Source: Macrophomina tecta (taxonomy: Eukaryota > Ascomycota > Dothideomycetes > Botryosphaeriales > Botryosphaeriaceae). From it: DNA of 64,000 nucleotides. Positions 42,191-52,311 of the stretch are shown here, piece by piece. The stretch lies in the NCBI GenBank assembly GCA_024180945.1, contig JAKSGN010000023.1, forward strand, positions 744,001 through 808,000, given 5' to 3'. Made by a program: the position numbers and the translations under genes. Position 1 is the first letter of the stretch. Each line of letters begins with the position of its first letter. The notes beneath the pieces are model-generated. The model did not search any database. It was not told the origin of the DNA and was given only the letters and a program-made list of their open reading frames with translations.

Positions 42191-43179
42191 CCACCAGATG
42201 CTGCTGCTTGTATGCTTCATTAACTGCATTGGTTGGACACTGTACCAGCTGCTAGCTGCTAGCAGGCTTTCCCGGCTACCACCGCACCGGCAACTGGAAG
42301 GAAGGTCGACTTTGGTTAAGGACTGACGGGGTCGAAAAGAGGCCCTGTATAAGGTAAACACGATTTTCCGGAGCAGGGAATCAGCCTAACTATCGATTTT
42401 ATATAGCTACGAGTGTATCTGACGCGGCATTGAGGGGGGAATAGTTGGTAATAGTAGCTCCGAGTTTCTTATGCGTTCGAGCCAAGCTGTCTAATCAAGA
42501 TGACTCAGCTCTGACTCATCTAACGTGGGCGTCTGCCCCAAGGTCCAAATTCGAGTCGCACGCGTGCGATGCGCGTTGAGCCGGCTCAGATGGACGCGTG
42601 CGACGACACGTGGCAAATTACATATCAAAAAGGGGATATTGAGCGAGGTCCGCTCTACATTTATCAAAAAAGACCTCTGTTTCTACTCAATATTGCGCAA
42701 CAACAAAAGAAGTTATCGAAACTTAAACTACACAGCACGAATGAGGAGAATTAGAAGTATACATCTGTAAATTCTAGGGCAATTATTTCACTGTTGTAGT
42801 TGTAAGGCTAGTGGGGATTTGGCTAATGGAAGCGGGCGAGTCGAGAGGTACACGGTCGCAATGGAGGCTTTCGCCGGTGGCAGTTTAAGTCTGGAGGGCG
42901 AAAGCTGCTTCTTGGGCGGCGGCGCGACGAGGAGTGGGTGGATGGAGACGTCCATGGCGACGCTTCTCAACTGTCAACGGAGTTATGCTTCAGCATACGA
43001 AGGTGGGCGCTTTGTTGACCCCACGGAGTAACATCGGCAGTCGCCTGCAGCAACGGGTGTGAGGGAACCACGCAGCAGATTGACATGTTTAACACCCAGC
43101 TGATAGCAATATAACAACAATCACAGCAACTGCAGGAGCGTTAAAATGTGCTAAGCACCCATTATTCTATGCTGCTGTC
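42191..43179. other. intergenic
   Basis: A short GC-rich plus-strand ORF at 42819-43031 (MANGSGRVERYTVAMEAFAG) has no recognised domain. The remainder is non-coding by eye. Confidence 0.35.
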
Positions 43180-43335
43180 GAGTTAGTGGGGATGCAACAG
43201 ACGATTAATGAGTGACTTGATTACCTTGCATCGAGGCGCCCCCTGGGGCTGATCCCAAGACGTCCCAGGATGAATGATAAGCTAATGAAGTATCTGATGA
43301 CTGATAAGGGAGGTAGCTGAGCTCGTCTTCATAAC
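43180..43335 (-). repeat. diverged solo copia LTR
   Basis: It follows the copia LTR throughout: GAGTGACTTGATTACCTTGC, GAGGCGC, GGCTGATCCCAAGACGTC, GATGAATGATAAGCTAAT and GGGAGGTAGCTGAGCTC. Divergence is much higher than between the two LTRs of the intact element, so it is an older insertion. Confidence 0.75.
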
Positions 43336-44588
43336 ATTATAACCTCAAGGGGCGAGCTACGCGCAAGCCTCCTTCGTCAAATGAGTAGGCCATGAAGGGT
43401 AATGTTATTCTTATGACACATGGTCGGATCGGTGCTCAGCCTTCTGGCCCGCCATACGAGGATGCCTAGTGGAGCCAGGGATGAGAAAAAAGCCGTAAGA
43501 TGAGGCAGACCGTGCTAAGCCACACAGCCGAGCCACACGGTTCCAGTCATGGAGTTTACGGTCAATGAGGCAGCCTATCAGTCCCGCCTGTATTGAAAGC
43601 ACCTATCTAGCATTTGGAGATGATACGAAGCGGCCTGAAGTACGTGATTATCCTTAATATTTCAGGTTTCTTTATGTGAGCTTCAATTAGAAATGATCCT
43701 CTTCGATCATTATCACTAGTTACATCTCCACGAATGTTCTGTGGAATCCGGGAAGATTCCTTCTCACCCAACATGTATGGCATGAGATATCCTCGACATC
43801 TACATTTTACGAACCACCACTGTATATAAAGTCATTGAGGCACGATCAGCCACCCGGCTGATCATTGCTGTACCTTTTGCTGACTGGTTGGCTACTGCTA
43901 GTCGCTCTAGGTTGGCCTGATGGTCTTGCAGCACCGACTGAAACACAACACGGTCGGTCCACTGTAACCCTACATTCCTTTGGTTATAAATCTTGATTAT
44001 TTTATATACAAAGGAATTCTTTTGGGCGTACTTTTTTTTCTCTTTTTTTCTTTTCATTCTTTTTTTTTTTAAAAAAAAGAAAAAAGAACTGAGATATCAA
44101 AGACCCTTAGCTATGATGAACCCAACGCCCTTCTGATATTATTTAATACGACTTTTTTCGGAAACATGTTGCCGATGGAGGCTAGAGTCGTTAATTTGCA
44201 TATGATCCTAGTGTACGGTAAATATGACTCCTCGTTCGAGCATCTGTTACTATCCATGTCTTAATTATAACAGGCAACATTTGTTCCCATAGAATGCAGA
44301 TAACCCATCGGAAGCCAAGGCGACCGAAGGATCGCTGCTATAGGCTCAGCCCCCGCTGCGCCACCTTTAGCCCAACGCTTTCCTGGTCAGTTTCATGGGC
44401 CCACCGCGTGACAACAAAGGCCGGAAATCTCCATCCCAAGTGGAAAATGCACATATAAGAGACGTTAGGTCCCCGCATAGGGTCAACTCTCTTGGAACAT
44501 CTTCTTCTCCTCTTTGCTTCACTGCAAGTACTCCGTGAACGTACTGCTCTCTAAGTCTTTCCTCAACCTCAGCAATAAAATAAACACA
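43336..44588. other. intergenic, promoter of the deoxyribosyltransferase-like gene
   Basis: Low-complexity T/A runs at 44031-44090 form a near palindrome. A CATATAAGAGA word at 44451 lies about 135 bases before the downstream start codon and may be its TATA element. A minus-strand ORF at 43800-44057 is not convincing. Confidence 0.4.
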
Positions 44589-45107
44589 ATGTCCTTCACG
44601 CCCTCCATAATAACGCCTTCTGAACCTTTCACTCCTACCACGCCCCCGGCGCGCGTATGCAAAGCTCCTGAAGAGGGTCCAATTAGCGGACGGTCTATCT
44701 TCCTTGCAGGATCCATCGAGATGGGGGCGGCCGAGGACTGGCAAGCTGCCTTGACTATGCGTCTCGCGTACCTCCCTATCACTATTTTCAATCCTCGCCG
44801 CGAAAACTGGGACAGCTCGTGGAAGCAGAGCGCATCGGACCCGCGGTTCCGCGAGCAGGTCGAGTGGGAACTTGAAAAGCAGAGTCGCTGCGACATCATC
44901 GCCATGTACTTCGACCCCAACACGAAGGCCCCTGTATCCCTGCTCGAGCTGGGCCTGTTCGCCTCGACCGGAAAGATGGTGGTATGCTGTCCGGATGGGT
45001 TTTACCGGAAGGGGAACGTTGAGATTGTGTGCGAGAAGTACAACGTCCAGCTTGTGGAGACGCTAGACCAACTGGTTGGCAAGGTCATCGAGAAGCTGAA
45101 TATGTGA
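44589..45107 (+). CDS. nucleoside 2-deoxyribosyltransferase-like protein
   Basis: From ATG 44589 (context AACACAATGTCC) the frame encodes 172 residues. A Thr/Pro-rich N-terminus (about 40 residues) precedes the domain. Signatures are SIFLAGSIEMGAAEDWQ, IFNPRRENWDSSWKQS, REQVEWELEKQSRCDIIAMY, APVSLLELGLFASTGKMVV and CCPDGFYRKGNVEIVC. Enzymes of this fold transfer deoxyribose between nucleobases or hydrolyse nucleosides, with the SLLELGL glutamate region as catalytic site. The fold is also used by NAD-processing TIR domains, but nothing here shows such activity. The fungal family has no established role. The gene is intact and unspliced and lies close to the NLR relic downstream, which may be coincidence. 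Confidence 0.85.
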   Translation: MSFTPSIITPSEPFTPTTPPARVCKAPEEGPISGRSIFLAGSIEMGAAEDWQAALTMRLAYLPITIFNPRRENWDSSWKQSASDPRFREQVEWELEKQSRCDIIAMYFDPNTKAPVSLLELGLFASTGKMVVCCPDGFYRKGNVEIVCEKYNVQLVETLDQLVGKVIEKLNM

Positions 45108-45279
45108 GAGGAACCTTCCACAGACGCGAGTAGCGCGCTGGAATGGATTAGAGTTTTCATAAGCTATGTGTGGATAGTTTGGATCAATCCGTAAATCCTG
45201 TTTTGCAGACACAAGCCGCGGATCCTTTTATATCCTTGTCTCCTTCGGCTCTCATTAATGTACAAATTAAGTGATCTGG

Positions 45280-46110
45280 TATTCACAGCATGAAGCAAAC
45301 ACGCGAATTAAACGAGAAGCTGTTGCAATGTGGATGGCAACCAGTAGATGCTCTTTAGACTGCAAAGTAATTTTACGGAATATTTCCCTCCAACGCGTGA
45401 CGATTGAGCCTTGGTTATGCCTTTGGCTATCGCTTGCTGATTCTGTCAGACTTGAGAATCATGTGACTTTCCGGTGCATCCGCTCACTCGTGTGGGGTAT
45501 ATAGGACCCTCTCCCCCACCCTCTACAGATAGCCAGCTGCTGCACAATTCATCACTTTTCTCAAAAGTTCGACAGATTCGCATCTGGATTTAGGACGGAA
45601 AGGGTCACTGAATGGAGTTCTATGGTTGCAGACCGATTCTAAGCTATGCTAGAGCCCAGCTTGCCTTGCGATTTGCTGCAAGGCTGAGAAGTTTAGTCAG
45701 ACAGGGCCGTAGTTATTGGAGGCTGGGAACCGAGCGTCTGTTCGAAGCCGTCGCATGACCGTTGGTACAGCTTGTTTGCATCTTCGTACTGCTGATGTTG
45801 TTGTAATAGATCAGTGAGGTTGTGGACAGAGATGAGCGTATCTAGGAGCTGCAACCCCCAACTCCCTCTCCCTCCCTTCCAGCGCCTGCCGGTTCAGCCC
45901 CTCTGCCATCTTATAGCTTCATTTCATCCACATATACCATGCAACATTTGTGAAGATTTGAGCCGATTCCCTTTGCAACCCGCCGGTTGCTGCCTCAGCG
46001 CTAAGAAGCTGCTCGGCGTGCGGAAGCAGTTGCTGGTAACGTCCCCAGTTCTTAAATTCCCCGTTAGGAAACTCCCGTGCTACTAGGACCACTAAGTACG
46101 GGAGACGTAA
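45280..46110 (-). pseudogene. relic of a third NLR of the same family
   Basis: The minus strand aligns in order with the 3' half of NLR-1 and NLR-2: the segment equivalent to the NLR C-terminus and 3' flank (CACGCGTGACGATTGAGC-like, ATTCACAGCATGAA), the last degenerate TPR, one partial GGCGCTGGAAGGGAGGGAG unit, then the linker before the repeats (GTCCCCAGTTCTTAAATTCC). The tandem TPR units are collapsed to less than one, and stops interrupt every frame. No NB-ARC part is left. Confidence 0.75.
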
Positions 46111-47683
46111 CCGGTTGTTTTCCTTTTCTTTGTACGGCTCTATGTTTTGGTAGAGAATGCTGCGCTTAGCTCTCGGTACTTTACTTGGCTTTCAACGAGC
46201 GATTTCCATTAGCGCCGCGTTTGTGTAAGACATCCGTTTCTTTTCTAATTTCATGCCCTATGCGCTCTGTCTTCAAGCTGTCCACGGATGTTGTCCATCC
46301 ACAGAGCCGCTAACAGAGTCTGATACTGATGCTAGCAACCTGCTTCCGCCTAAGCGGAGATAGGACTAATACGTAAAGGTTATTGCTCAACAGGTCGACG
46401 CTAGCAAAATTGAAGGACATGTCGAACGGAAATCGTGAACTGAGCTTAAGACCGGCCGCACTGTAGGGGGGGCGATGGGGAAGAAGTGCTGGTCGAAGGC
46501 GGGCGGAGGGCGATGGCATTATTACGACCATAATTGCGCTCATACTTCGGTCAAGTCCTAAGTTCTAAACGCTATTGTTTTATCTCACAAATTCGCTGTC
46601 ACCATCTAAAAATCAACTCGTCGGGCGAGCTCCAAATGATGCTCGGAGCGGTGGTCGTGCTGACGATAATGGACAAGTGCACGCCAGTCAAAATTCGCCA
46701 AGCCGACCACGCTCAGTGTACGTAGTATGTCTCGGCGCGCATGACTATGTTGGCAGTTATAAGCGAGGAAAGAGATGTGGCGTTTGTTGGAAATGGGAGC
46801 AACACATCAAATCTAGGCCTGTGTGCTCCAAGCGGTCCTGTTGCGTCCTACCGGCCTTGACGATTGATCCCGGACCTTCCTGTCCTGACTCTAACTGTAA
46901 GCAGACCGTGGATTTCAGAGGACTAGAGTTTCGTGAAGCTTCAAAAGATCCGCCGATAGAGGAGACTTCAGGGCTGGTGGAAACTGGATCTGTGTCGGAG
47001 GTAGCCTCAAGACCTCGATACGCCGTTCCTAAGGCCTCGGCCATGCTAATTCAGGAACATGGTGTGGTTTAGTGTGAAACCGGTGTGCACTGCGAGCACA
47101 GCACTTCAAAACTGGTGTGCATTGTCAGTACAGCACTTTGAAATCGGTGTGCACTGTGTAGCACGGACCACCGGGAGCCTCACCTGGTCCGGATGCAGTG
47201 ATGGTTGAACGAATGAGGTCAAAGCGGCGCAACGAAGGCGAAGCGGCAGGTGCTCAGATACAGACCGGCTCAGCGAAGCGGCGAGCAGAGTAATGGGGAA
47301 ATGACTCATTTCTACGAGACATGGATGGCAGTCCGGAACTGCTATGTCGGTAGAGTTCACGCGCCGATTTCCAGCTTACGCTGCATCAGTGTCCGCCGGC
47401 CGGTCCCAGGGCATATCCAAGTCTTTACGCGCAGTCCTCGCGACAGGCTACACCGTCCAAAGAATCGCCCCTTGAGCTTATCAACGTTGCCACTCGCTAA
47501 CGGAGAAGAAATTACGTTGCTGTAAGCGGTCATTCTACGTACCAGGGCGGACTCCACTTATTACTCTACGTGACGAGGCACTGAAGATGCGCCTCACTTG
47601 GAGACATGGGATAGTTCGGTCGTTTCGCAGCGGGGGCTGTGGGGGGAGAGGAGGGTGGGGGCGTATTTCCAATCCATTACATC
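46111..47683. other. intergenic with one uncertain ORF
   Basis: A plus-strand ORF at 46575-47072 includes cysteine-rich segments (CGVCWKWEQHIKSRPVCSKR, SCPDSNC), but no family is recognised and it may be a relic. At 47077-47166 a roughly 40-bp unit (GGTGTGCACTG ... ACAGCACTT) is repeated about 2.5 times imperfectly. Confidence 0.4.
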
Positions 47684-48209
47684 TAACCTCCCCCCCGGTG
47701 TAGCGAAAAACCCTGTGTACCGAAAAATGACCGAGGTACTTCAGACATTGAGCAACGCGGAAGCTGCGCTCATGCAAATATTCTTGTTAAATTATTGTTA
47801 GTATGCTCAATGACCACTGCAGTCATTCAAAGTACCTTCTACCTGCAAAATTACAACAAGCACGGTTAATCTCTTGCCAAATTCCTACACAGTGCCCTTT
47901 GACGCCTCAAGCTATATTTCTTTCGCGCAGCACCACCATAGCTTCTTATTACTAGAAAAATACATATGGAGACGGATTAAAAGAAAAAATTATGCCAATA
48001 TCCTGAAATCTTATTAGAGACGAGATGCGTGGTGCAGGAGGCAAATCCGCCACGCAGGTCGGTACCTGTTAGCGCAGCTTTGGCCAATTACGGCTAGCTA
48101 CACGGGCTGAAAAGTATTTACTAAGTGCAGAGGCTGTAAACAGCTAATCATTTCATTGGGTAACAGCGAGCTGAACCGTGCGCCCAGAGCGAGCGGAACA
48201 TGAAAAATA

Positions 48210-48633
48210 ACGTGTTTCACCAGTGAGCTGCGCACCCCAGTGAGCTGCGCACCGCGTTTCTCACCAAAAATCGTAAATTTGGCAGCACAGCATCTCCACA
48301 ACCACTAGATAACAACTTCTAAAACTCTACGGATAAGTTCGCACACATATTCCACTATTCCCCTCTTAAATTTATAAGAATGCGTCAAGTGGCCATGGAG
48401 ATATGTAATTTCGGACCCCAAAATCTGCTCCAATTCTTGCATGTCAACACTCACCCTGTCAATCACTCTAAAATAAAGAAAGAGAAAACATTGAACGTAT
48501 AAAAGCTTAATAATGGAATTTTAGCAGTTTTTATTAGGTGACTGTGGAGATATCGTGCTGCCAAATTTACGATTTTTGGGGAGAAACGCGGTGCGCAGCT
48601 CACTGGGGTGCGCAGCTCACTGGTGAAACACGT
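48210..48633. mobile_element. 424-bp MITE with ACGTGTTTCACCA ends
   Basis: Long terminal inverted repeats begin ACGTGTTTCACCAGTGAGC and contain a tandem GAGCTGCGCACCCCAGT word, then CTCACCAAAAATCGTAAATT. TA flanks are at 48208-48209 and 48634-48635. It encodes no protein. Its first 13 bases equal those of the pogo element 53 bases to the right, so that transposase could mobilise it. Confidence 0.92.
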
Positions 48634-48686
48634 TAGCCAGCGCGGGTGTAAGAAAGTAAGCTGACTCAAATTTACGCATACCACTA

Positions 48687-50519
48687 ACGTGTTTCACCAC
48701 TCACCCGGCCACACCAGTCATCCGGCCACCCCACCAACACCAAAACGCTTCTTTGTACAATTATTCCACCACAACGCCTTGAATTCAATCGAAATTTCTA
48801 TCTAACTACTCCTTGATTACTAGGACATCGGCGGATTGTGTGACCTTGTAAATGGCAATTGCTGCACGTCGGCGGCGCACGTTGTCGTACAGCCGTCGCC
48901 TCCTGTTGATCAGCCTCTTCCTCCTCATTTTCTATCCCGTGAACCAAGAACTGCCCCTGCTGAGCCTGCAGAGCACCTCCCTGTGCAATATACCTTCGGC
49001 GGTATTGCTGCTTTTGTTTTCGCCGTTGATTAGCTGTACGAAGCTCCGAATTCTCCTTTGCAAGTATCACAGCTGAATTCATCGCCATCTGACATCCCTT
49101 CACAAGTTGACTAAATGCTTGGCTCGTCGGGCTCTGAGATTGGCGCTGGATGAGATCCCGTATGAGCCGAGCCTGCTTCTCTAGCTGAGCCAAAGTATGA
49201 GGTGTTTCTGACGTCCATTGAGGTGCTTGTCCGTTCGCCGTAGCTGGTGGAGAGGGTGTTTTGGTAACGGTAAGCGACGATAAGACGCGTTGTGGGTTAT
49301 ACGGTATAAGCCCCGTGGCTTGAAATCCACTTCTGATATTTTGGCCCGTAAAGACTGATGGGCGCACCTTCGAGTATATTGCGAGAAAGTCGTCTTTGTC
49401 AATATGGTGGATTCCTTGGCGGACGCTTTCCTGAACCTCCTGACCGTACGAGCGCTTGAGGGGGGAGAAGCAGCTTACATCAAGCGGCTGGAGAAGATGC
49501 GATGTATGCGCAGGCATACAGAGCGTGACGATATTATTTGCCATACAGTATTGGTCAAATTCGGGCGTTGCGTGGCTGCTGTGGCCATCGAGGATAAGGA
49601 GACGGTAGGCTCCCTTCGTACAAGACTCTGTGTGCGTATTGAAGTGCTTGATCCATTCAAATCCGAGCTGGTCTGTCGTCCAGCCATTACTGCTTACAGC
49701 AATTACCCAGTCAGCCGGCAGTTCTCGATACCAGTTTGACTGGTGCACCTTCCCTGCTAGGATGATGAACGGCGGAATCGCCCAGCCGGACGCGTTGATG
49801 CCCTCGATTGCCGTTGTCCACTCACGGTTCCCTGGTTGCACAGCAGTTGCTCGACCGGTCGTATCAGAGCTTGTGACGACCTTAGATGTCGCAATTACAC
49901 CCATCATAAATCCTGTCTCGTCAAAATTGTAGAAGTCGTCGTCGAGAATGCCGTACGACTGACGCGTCTCTTGAACACGCGTAAACCACGCGTTAATCGT
50001 GTCTGGATCCTCGCATTTGGCGCGTTGTAAATGGAACTTTCGATTCCATTTCATTTTAAGCTCGGGCTGGTTGTTGATAAACCGAGATATCCAGTTCTTG
50101 CCGACTGGTTGAGGTGGAGGATTATGGCCGCGCGCTGCGAGTAAACAGTCTGCCATCCTTCGTACATCAATGACCTGGGGAGGGAATCCTCGCCGATCAA
50201 GGCTTAGAATCCACTCAACTAAAGCCTTCTCTTCGGACGGCTGCAGCTTTCGTTTTTGCGAATTAGACACGCTTCGTGGGGCTGTTCCATTGAGATGATC
50301 TTGGAGAGTAGTTCGAGGTATATCGTACGATGTTGCAGCCTTGCGAATGCTCGAAATTCGATTGTTTTGAACAGCCTGCTTAGCAAGAAGTAGTCTGCCC
50401 TCTTTCTGGTGTGATTCTTGGTTCTGTGTTGATGTCATTGCTGATTTTCACGAGGGCGCGTTTTGGTGTTGGTGGGGTGGCCGGATGACTGGTGTGGCCG
50501 GGTGAGTGGTGAAACACGT
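48687..50519 (-). mobile_element. complete 1.83-kb pogo/Fot-type transposon
   Basis: Terminal inverted repeats of about 60 bp are perfect by eye: ACGTGTTTCACCACTCACCC, then GGCCACACCAGTCATCC, GGCCACCCC and AACACCAAAACGC. TA duplications lie at 48685-48686 and 50520-50521. One intact transposase gene fills the interior. With perfect ends and an open frame it is a candidate for an active element. Confidence 0.96.
48798..50438 (-). CDS. pogo/Fot-type DDE1 transposase, intact
   Basis: The 546-residue frame starts MTSTQNQESHQKEGRLLLAK. An N-terminal psq-like helix-turn-helix (ISSIRKAATSYDIPRTTLQD) is followed by a CENP-B-type HTH (LQPSEEKALVEWILSLDRRG, GKNWISRFINNQPELK). The DDE1 core has acidic residues in DDFYNFDETGFM, LLILDGHSSHATPEF and SHLLQPLDVSCFSPLK. 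The C-terminal 100 residues are coiled and basic (ENSELRTANQRRKQKQQ) and close with a CCHC knuckle (CSNCHLQGHTIRRC). It should bind the terminal repeats, excise the element and reinsert it at TA. The frame fills the space between its terminal repeats, with 80-110 bases on each side. Confidence 0.95.
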   Translation of the reverse strand: MTSTQNQESHQKEGRLLLAKQAVQNNRISSIRKAATSYDIPRTTLQDHLNGTAPRSVSNSQKRKLQPSEEKALVEWILSLDRRGFPPQVIDVRRMADCLLAARGHNPPPQPVGKNWISRFINNQPELKMKWNRKFHLQRAKCEDPDTINAWFTRVQETRQSYGILDDDFYNFDETGFMMGVIATSKVVTSSDTTGRATAVQPGNREWTTAIEGINASGWAIPPFIILAGKVHQSNWYRELPADWVIAVSSNGWTTDQLGFEWIKHFNTHTESCTKGAYRLLILDGHSSHATPEFDQYCMANNIVTLCMPAHTSHLLQPLDVSCFSPLKRSYGQEVQESVRQGIHHIDKDDFLAIYSKVRPSVFTGQNIRSGFQATGLIPYNPQRVLSSLTVTKTPSPPATANGQAPQWTSETPHTLAQLEKQARLIRDLIQRQSQSPTSQAFSQLVKGCQMAMNSAVILAKENSELRTANQRRKQKQQYRRRYIAQGGALQAQQGQFLVHGIENEEEEADQQEATAVRQRAPPTCSNCHLQGHTIRRCPSNQGVVR

Positions 50520-50938
50520 TACTAGGCTGCAATAGGCCAAAAATGCGTTAACAGGTACCGACCTGCGTGGCGGATTCGCCTTCCGCACCACGCACCTTAT
50601 TACTGTTAGCATGCCGGCATTATGACATGATTTCTAATATCCATCAGTGTCCTGTAGAGGTTTTCTAGAGAATAAAAAAGCCAATGGTGGTGTTATAGAA
50701 GAGAAATATAACTTGTGGCGTCAAGGCGTACTTTGTAGGAACCCTGCAAGAGAACAACAACCTTTCTGTAATTTAATAGATCAAAAAAGTTCAAGTATTG
50801 AGATGTAGCTATGAAACTCACTGAAGGTAGTTTTCCAAGCATATCAGCAGAGTCGCATCTTCTATATTGCTTGCAACTTGAAGTACCTCGGTCATTTTTC
50901 GGTACATAGGGTTTTTCGTTACACTGGGGGGGAGGTTA

Positions 50939-51259
50939 TACGCTCGATGAGTTTGGATAAGCAAACGGAAACAACTAGTACGTCACTTAGAGTCTTTTGA
51001 ATGAGAAAAGCCCGACGCTGCACTAATTTATCTGCCCGGGCGCTTAACCATGCAGAATCGAAGAGAAATGGGCAGATCAAGATCAATATTTAACTTATAA
51101 TATTCCATTAAAAATTCTCTGGCTAAGTTAAGGTATATCAGAAAATTGAAGGAAAGAAAATTATTGTCGTTGTCGCGACCCTGTTCTTCAATCCGCTTTG
51201 CATTTGTGGGCTCGAACCAATTGCAAACCCATGACGCTGACCCTGGTTAATTTCCCCTT
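50939..51259. other. intergenic
   Basis: The first half is AT-rich. Near 51190-51240 a GGTTCGAGCC-like box occurs on the minus strand, but no tRNA can be folded around it. It holds the 3' end of the cupredoxin gene. Confidence 0.4.
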
Positions 51260-52311
51260 TCATGACGGTAACTCCGATACTGGGCATCCTTCGCTCTTTC
51301 CTACCCACAAGAAGCTTTGAGGACTACTAGTCACTGTCTGAGGTGTTGAGGGTGTGGCTGGTGCGGTCCCGGTTCCCTGTTCCCCACTTTGCATCTGTGT
51401 TCGTCGTTTCCTGCAGTAAAGAAGCGCAAGAAAACCAAAGGCAACCAACGCCGCAACTCCAATAGCGATCCCAGCGATCGCTCCGTCTGAAATGCCACCG
51501 TCTGTAGACCTTACTTCACCGCTGGTTTTATAGCCACCGTTTCCAGTCTCAATTGCGCTCCCTGGGCCCAGGGTAGCCACTGACGTTGGAACGGGAGCTG
51601 ATGTTGTGGTAAGCGATGGAGTCTCGTCCGGGAAGCTTTCACCAGGATTTAGCACGTATGAACTATCAGCAGCCTTCTGCTTCTGGACATCGAGCGAGAC
51701 CGATCCGTTCTGTGCGTGTACATTATCGACATTAGCTAATGAGGGGGATTGCGCTGTTTATTGTTGACGGTGACTTACCGGGTTGATCACCCCGACCATG
51801 CGCTGGCCAATGCAGGATCCTGGTGCCGAGCAGTAGAAGAACACTGGCAGCGTATCATTAATTTCGAGCAAGAACGTGGGCGGCTGTGCAACACAGGATT
51901 CAGCTTTTTTTTTTTTTTTTTCGTGAACTAGGAATCATCCGCTGTACCCACATTGTTTAGAATCCTGTCGACAGTGTGCAAGCCAGTGAAGAAGCCGGTT
52001 TTGCCTTCCCCGGTCATCTCGTACGGAATGCATGGGAACTCGTACTCCGCTCGAACGACGGAGTGGTTGGTAGGAAAGAACTGGAATTCAACAATGTCGC
52101 CCACGTCCGCCTGCACAACGTCAGGAACAAACTTGTGGTCTGCCTTTCCTACTGTTACGGTATGAGTATGTCTTGCTTTACTGCCAGTAGCCTTAGAGGT
52201 CTTGGAGGTTGAGGATGCGAGAGCGCTACTCCTGTTGCATGCAAGGATGTAGAGTAGCGATAGTAAGAAGACGGAGGCCTGCCTCGAGGATAGAGGAGTA
52301 CGGTAAATCAT
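51260..52311 (-). CDS. extracellular cupredoxin-domain membrane protein
   Basis: Three exons, 52311-51952, 51883-51779 and 51709-51260, give 304 residues. Introns have donors GTGGGT and GTAAGT and acceptors GCACAG, and all joins keep phase 0. A signal peptide (SVFLLSLLYILACNRSSA) leads into a plastocyanin-like domain: HTVTVGKADHKFVPDVVQ, VGDIVEFQFFPTNHSVVRAE, FPCIPYE, then after splicing PPTFLLEINDTLPVFFYCSA and SCIGQRMVGVINP. Copper-ligand candidates are His in NHSV and Cys in FYCSA. A Ser/Thr-rich stalk precedes one transmembrane helix (AIAGIAIGVAALVAFGFLAL) with a basic CRKRR stop-transfer and a short cytoplasmic tail. It is likely a cell-surface, glycosylated protein; fungal relatives are called extracellular serine-rich proteins. 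The gene looks intact. Confidence 0.85.

Larger units (their letters stand above)
47686..50936. mobile_element. non-autonomous ACCTCCC-family element with two nested insertions
   Basis: It starts ACCTCCCCCCCGGTGT after TA (47684-47685) and ends with the inverse before TA (50937-50938). The two ends are inverted repeats of about 380-430 bp, including the palindromic GGCGGATTCGCC-type word and GCGCAGCTTTGGCCAAT region. Removing the MITE at 48210-48633 and the pogo element at 48687-50519, each with one copy of its TA target, leaves about 1 kb equal in organisation to 62056-63047. The host element itself has no transposase. Confidence 0.9.

Noticed and set aside
51190..51250. Possible minus-strand tRNA near GGTTCGAGCC
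   Set aside because: The T stem pairs in only three positions and no cloverleaf can be built.
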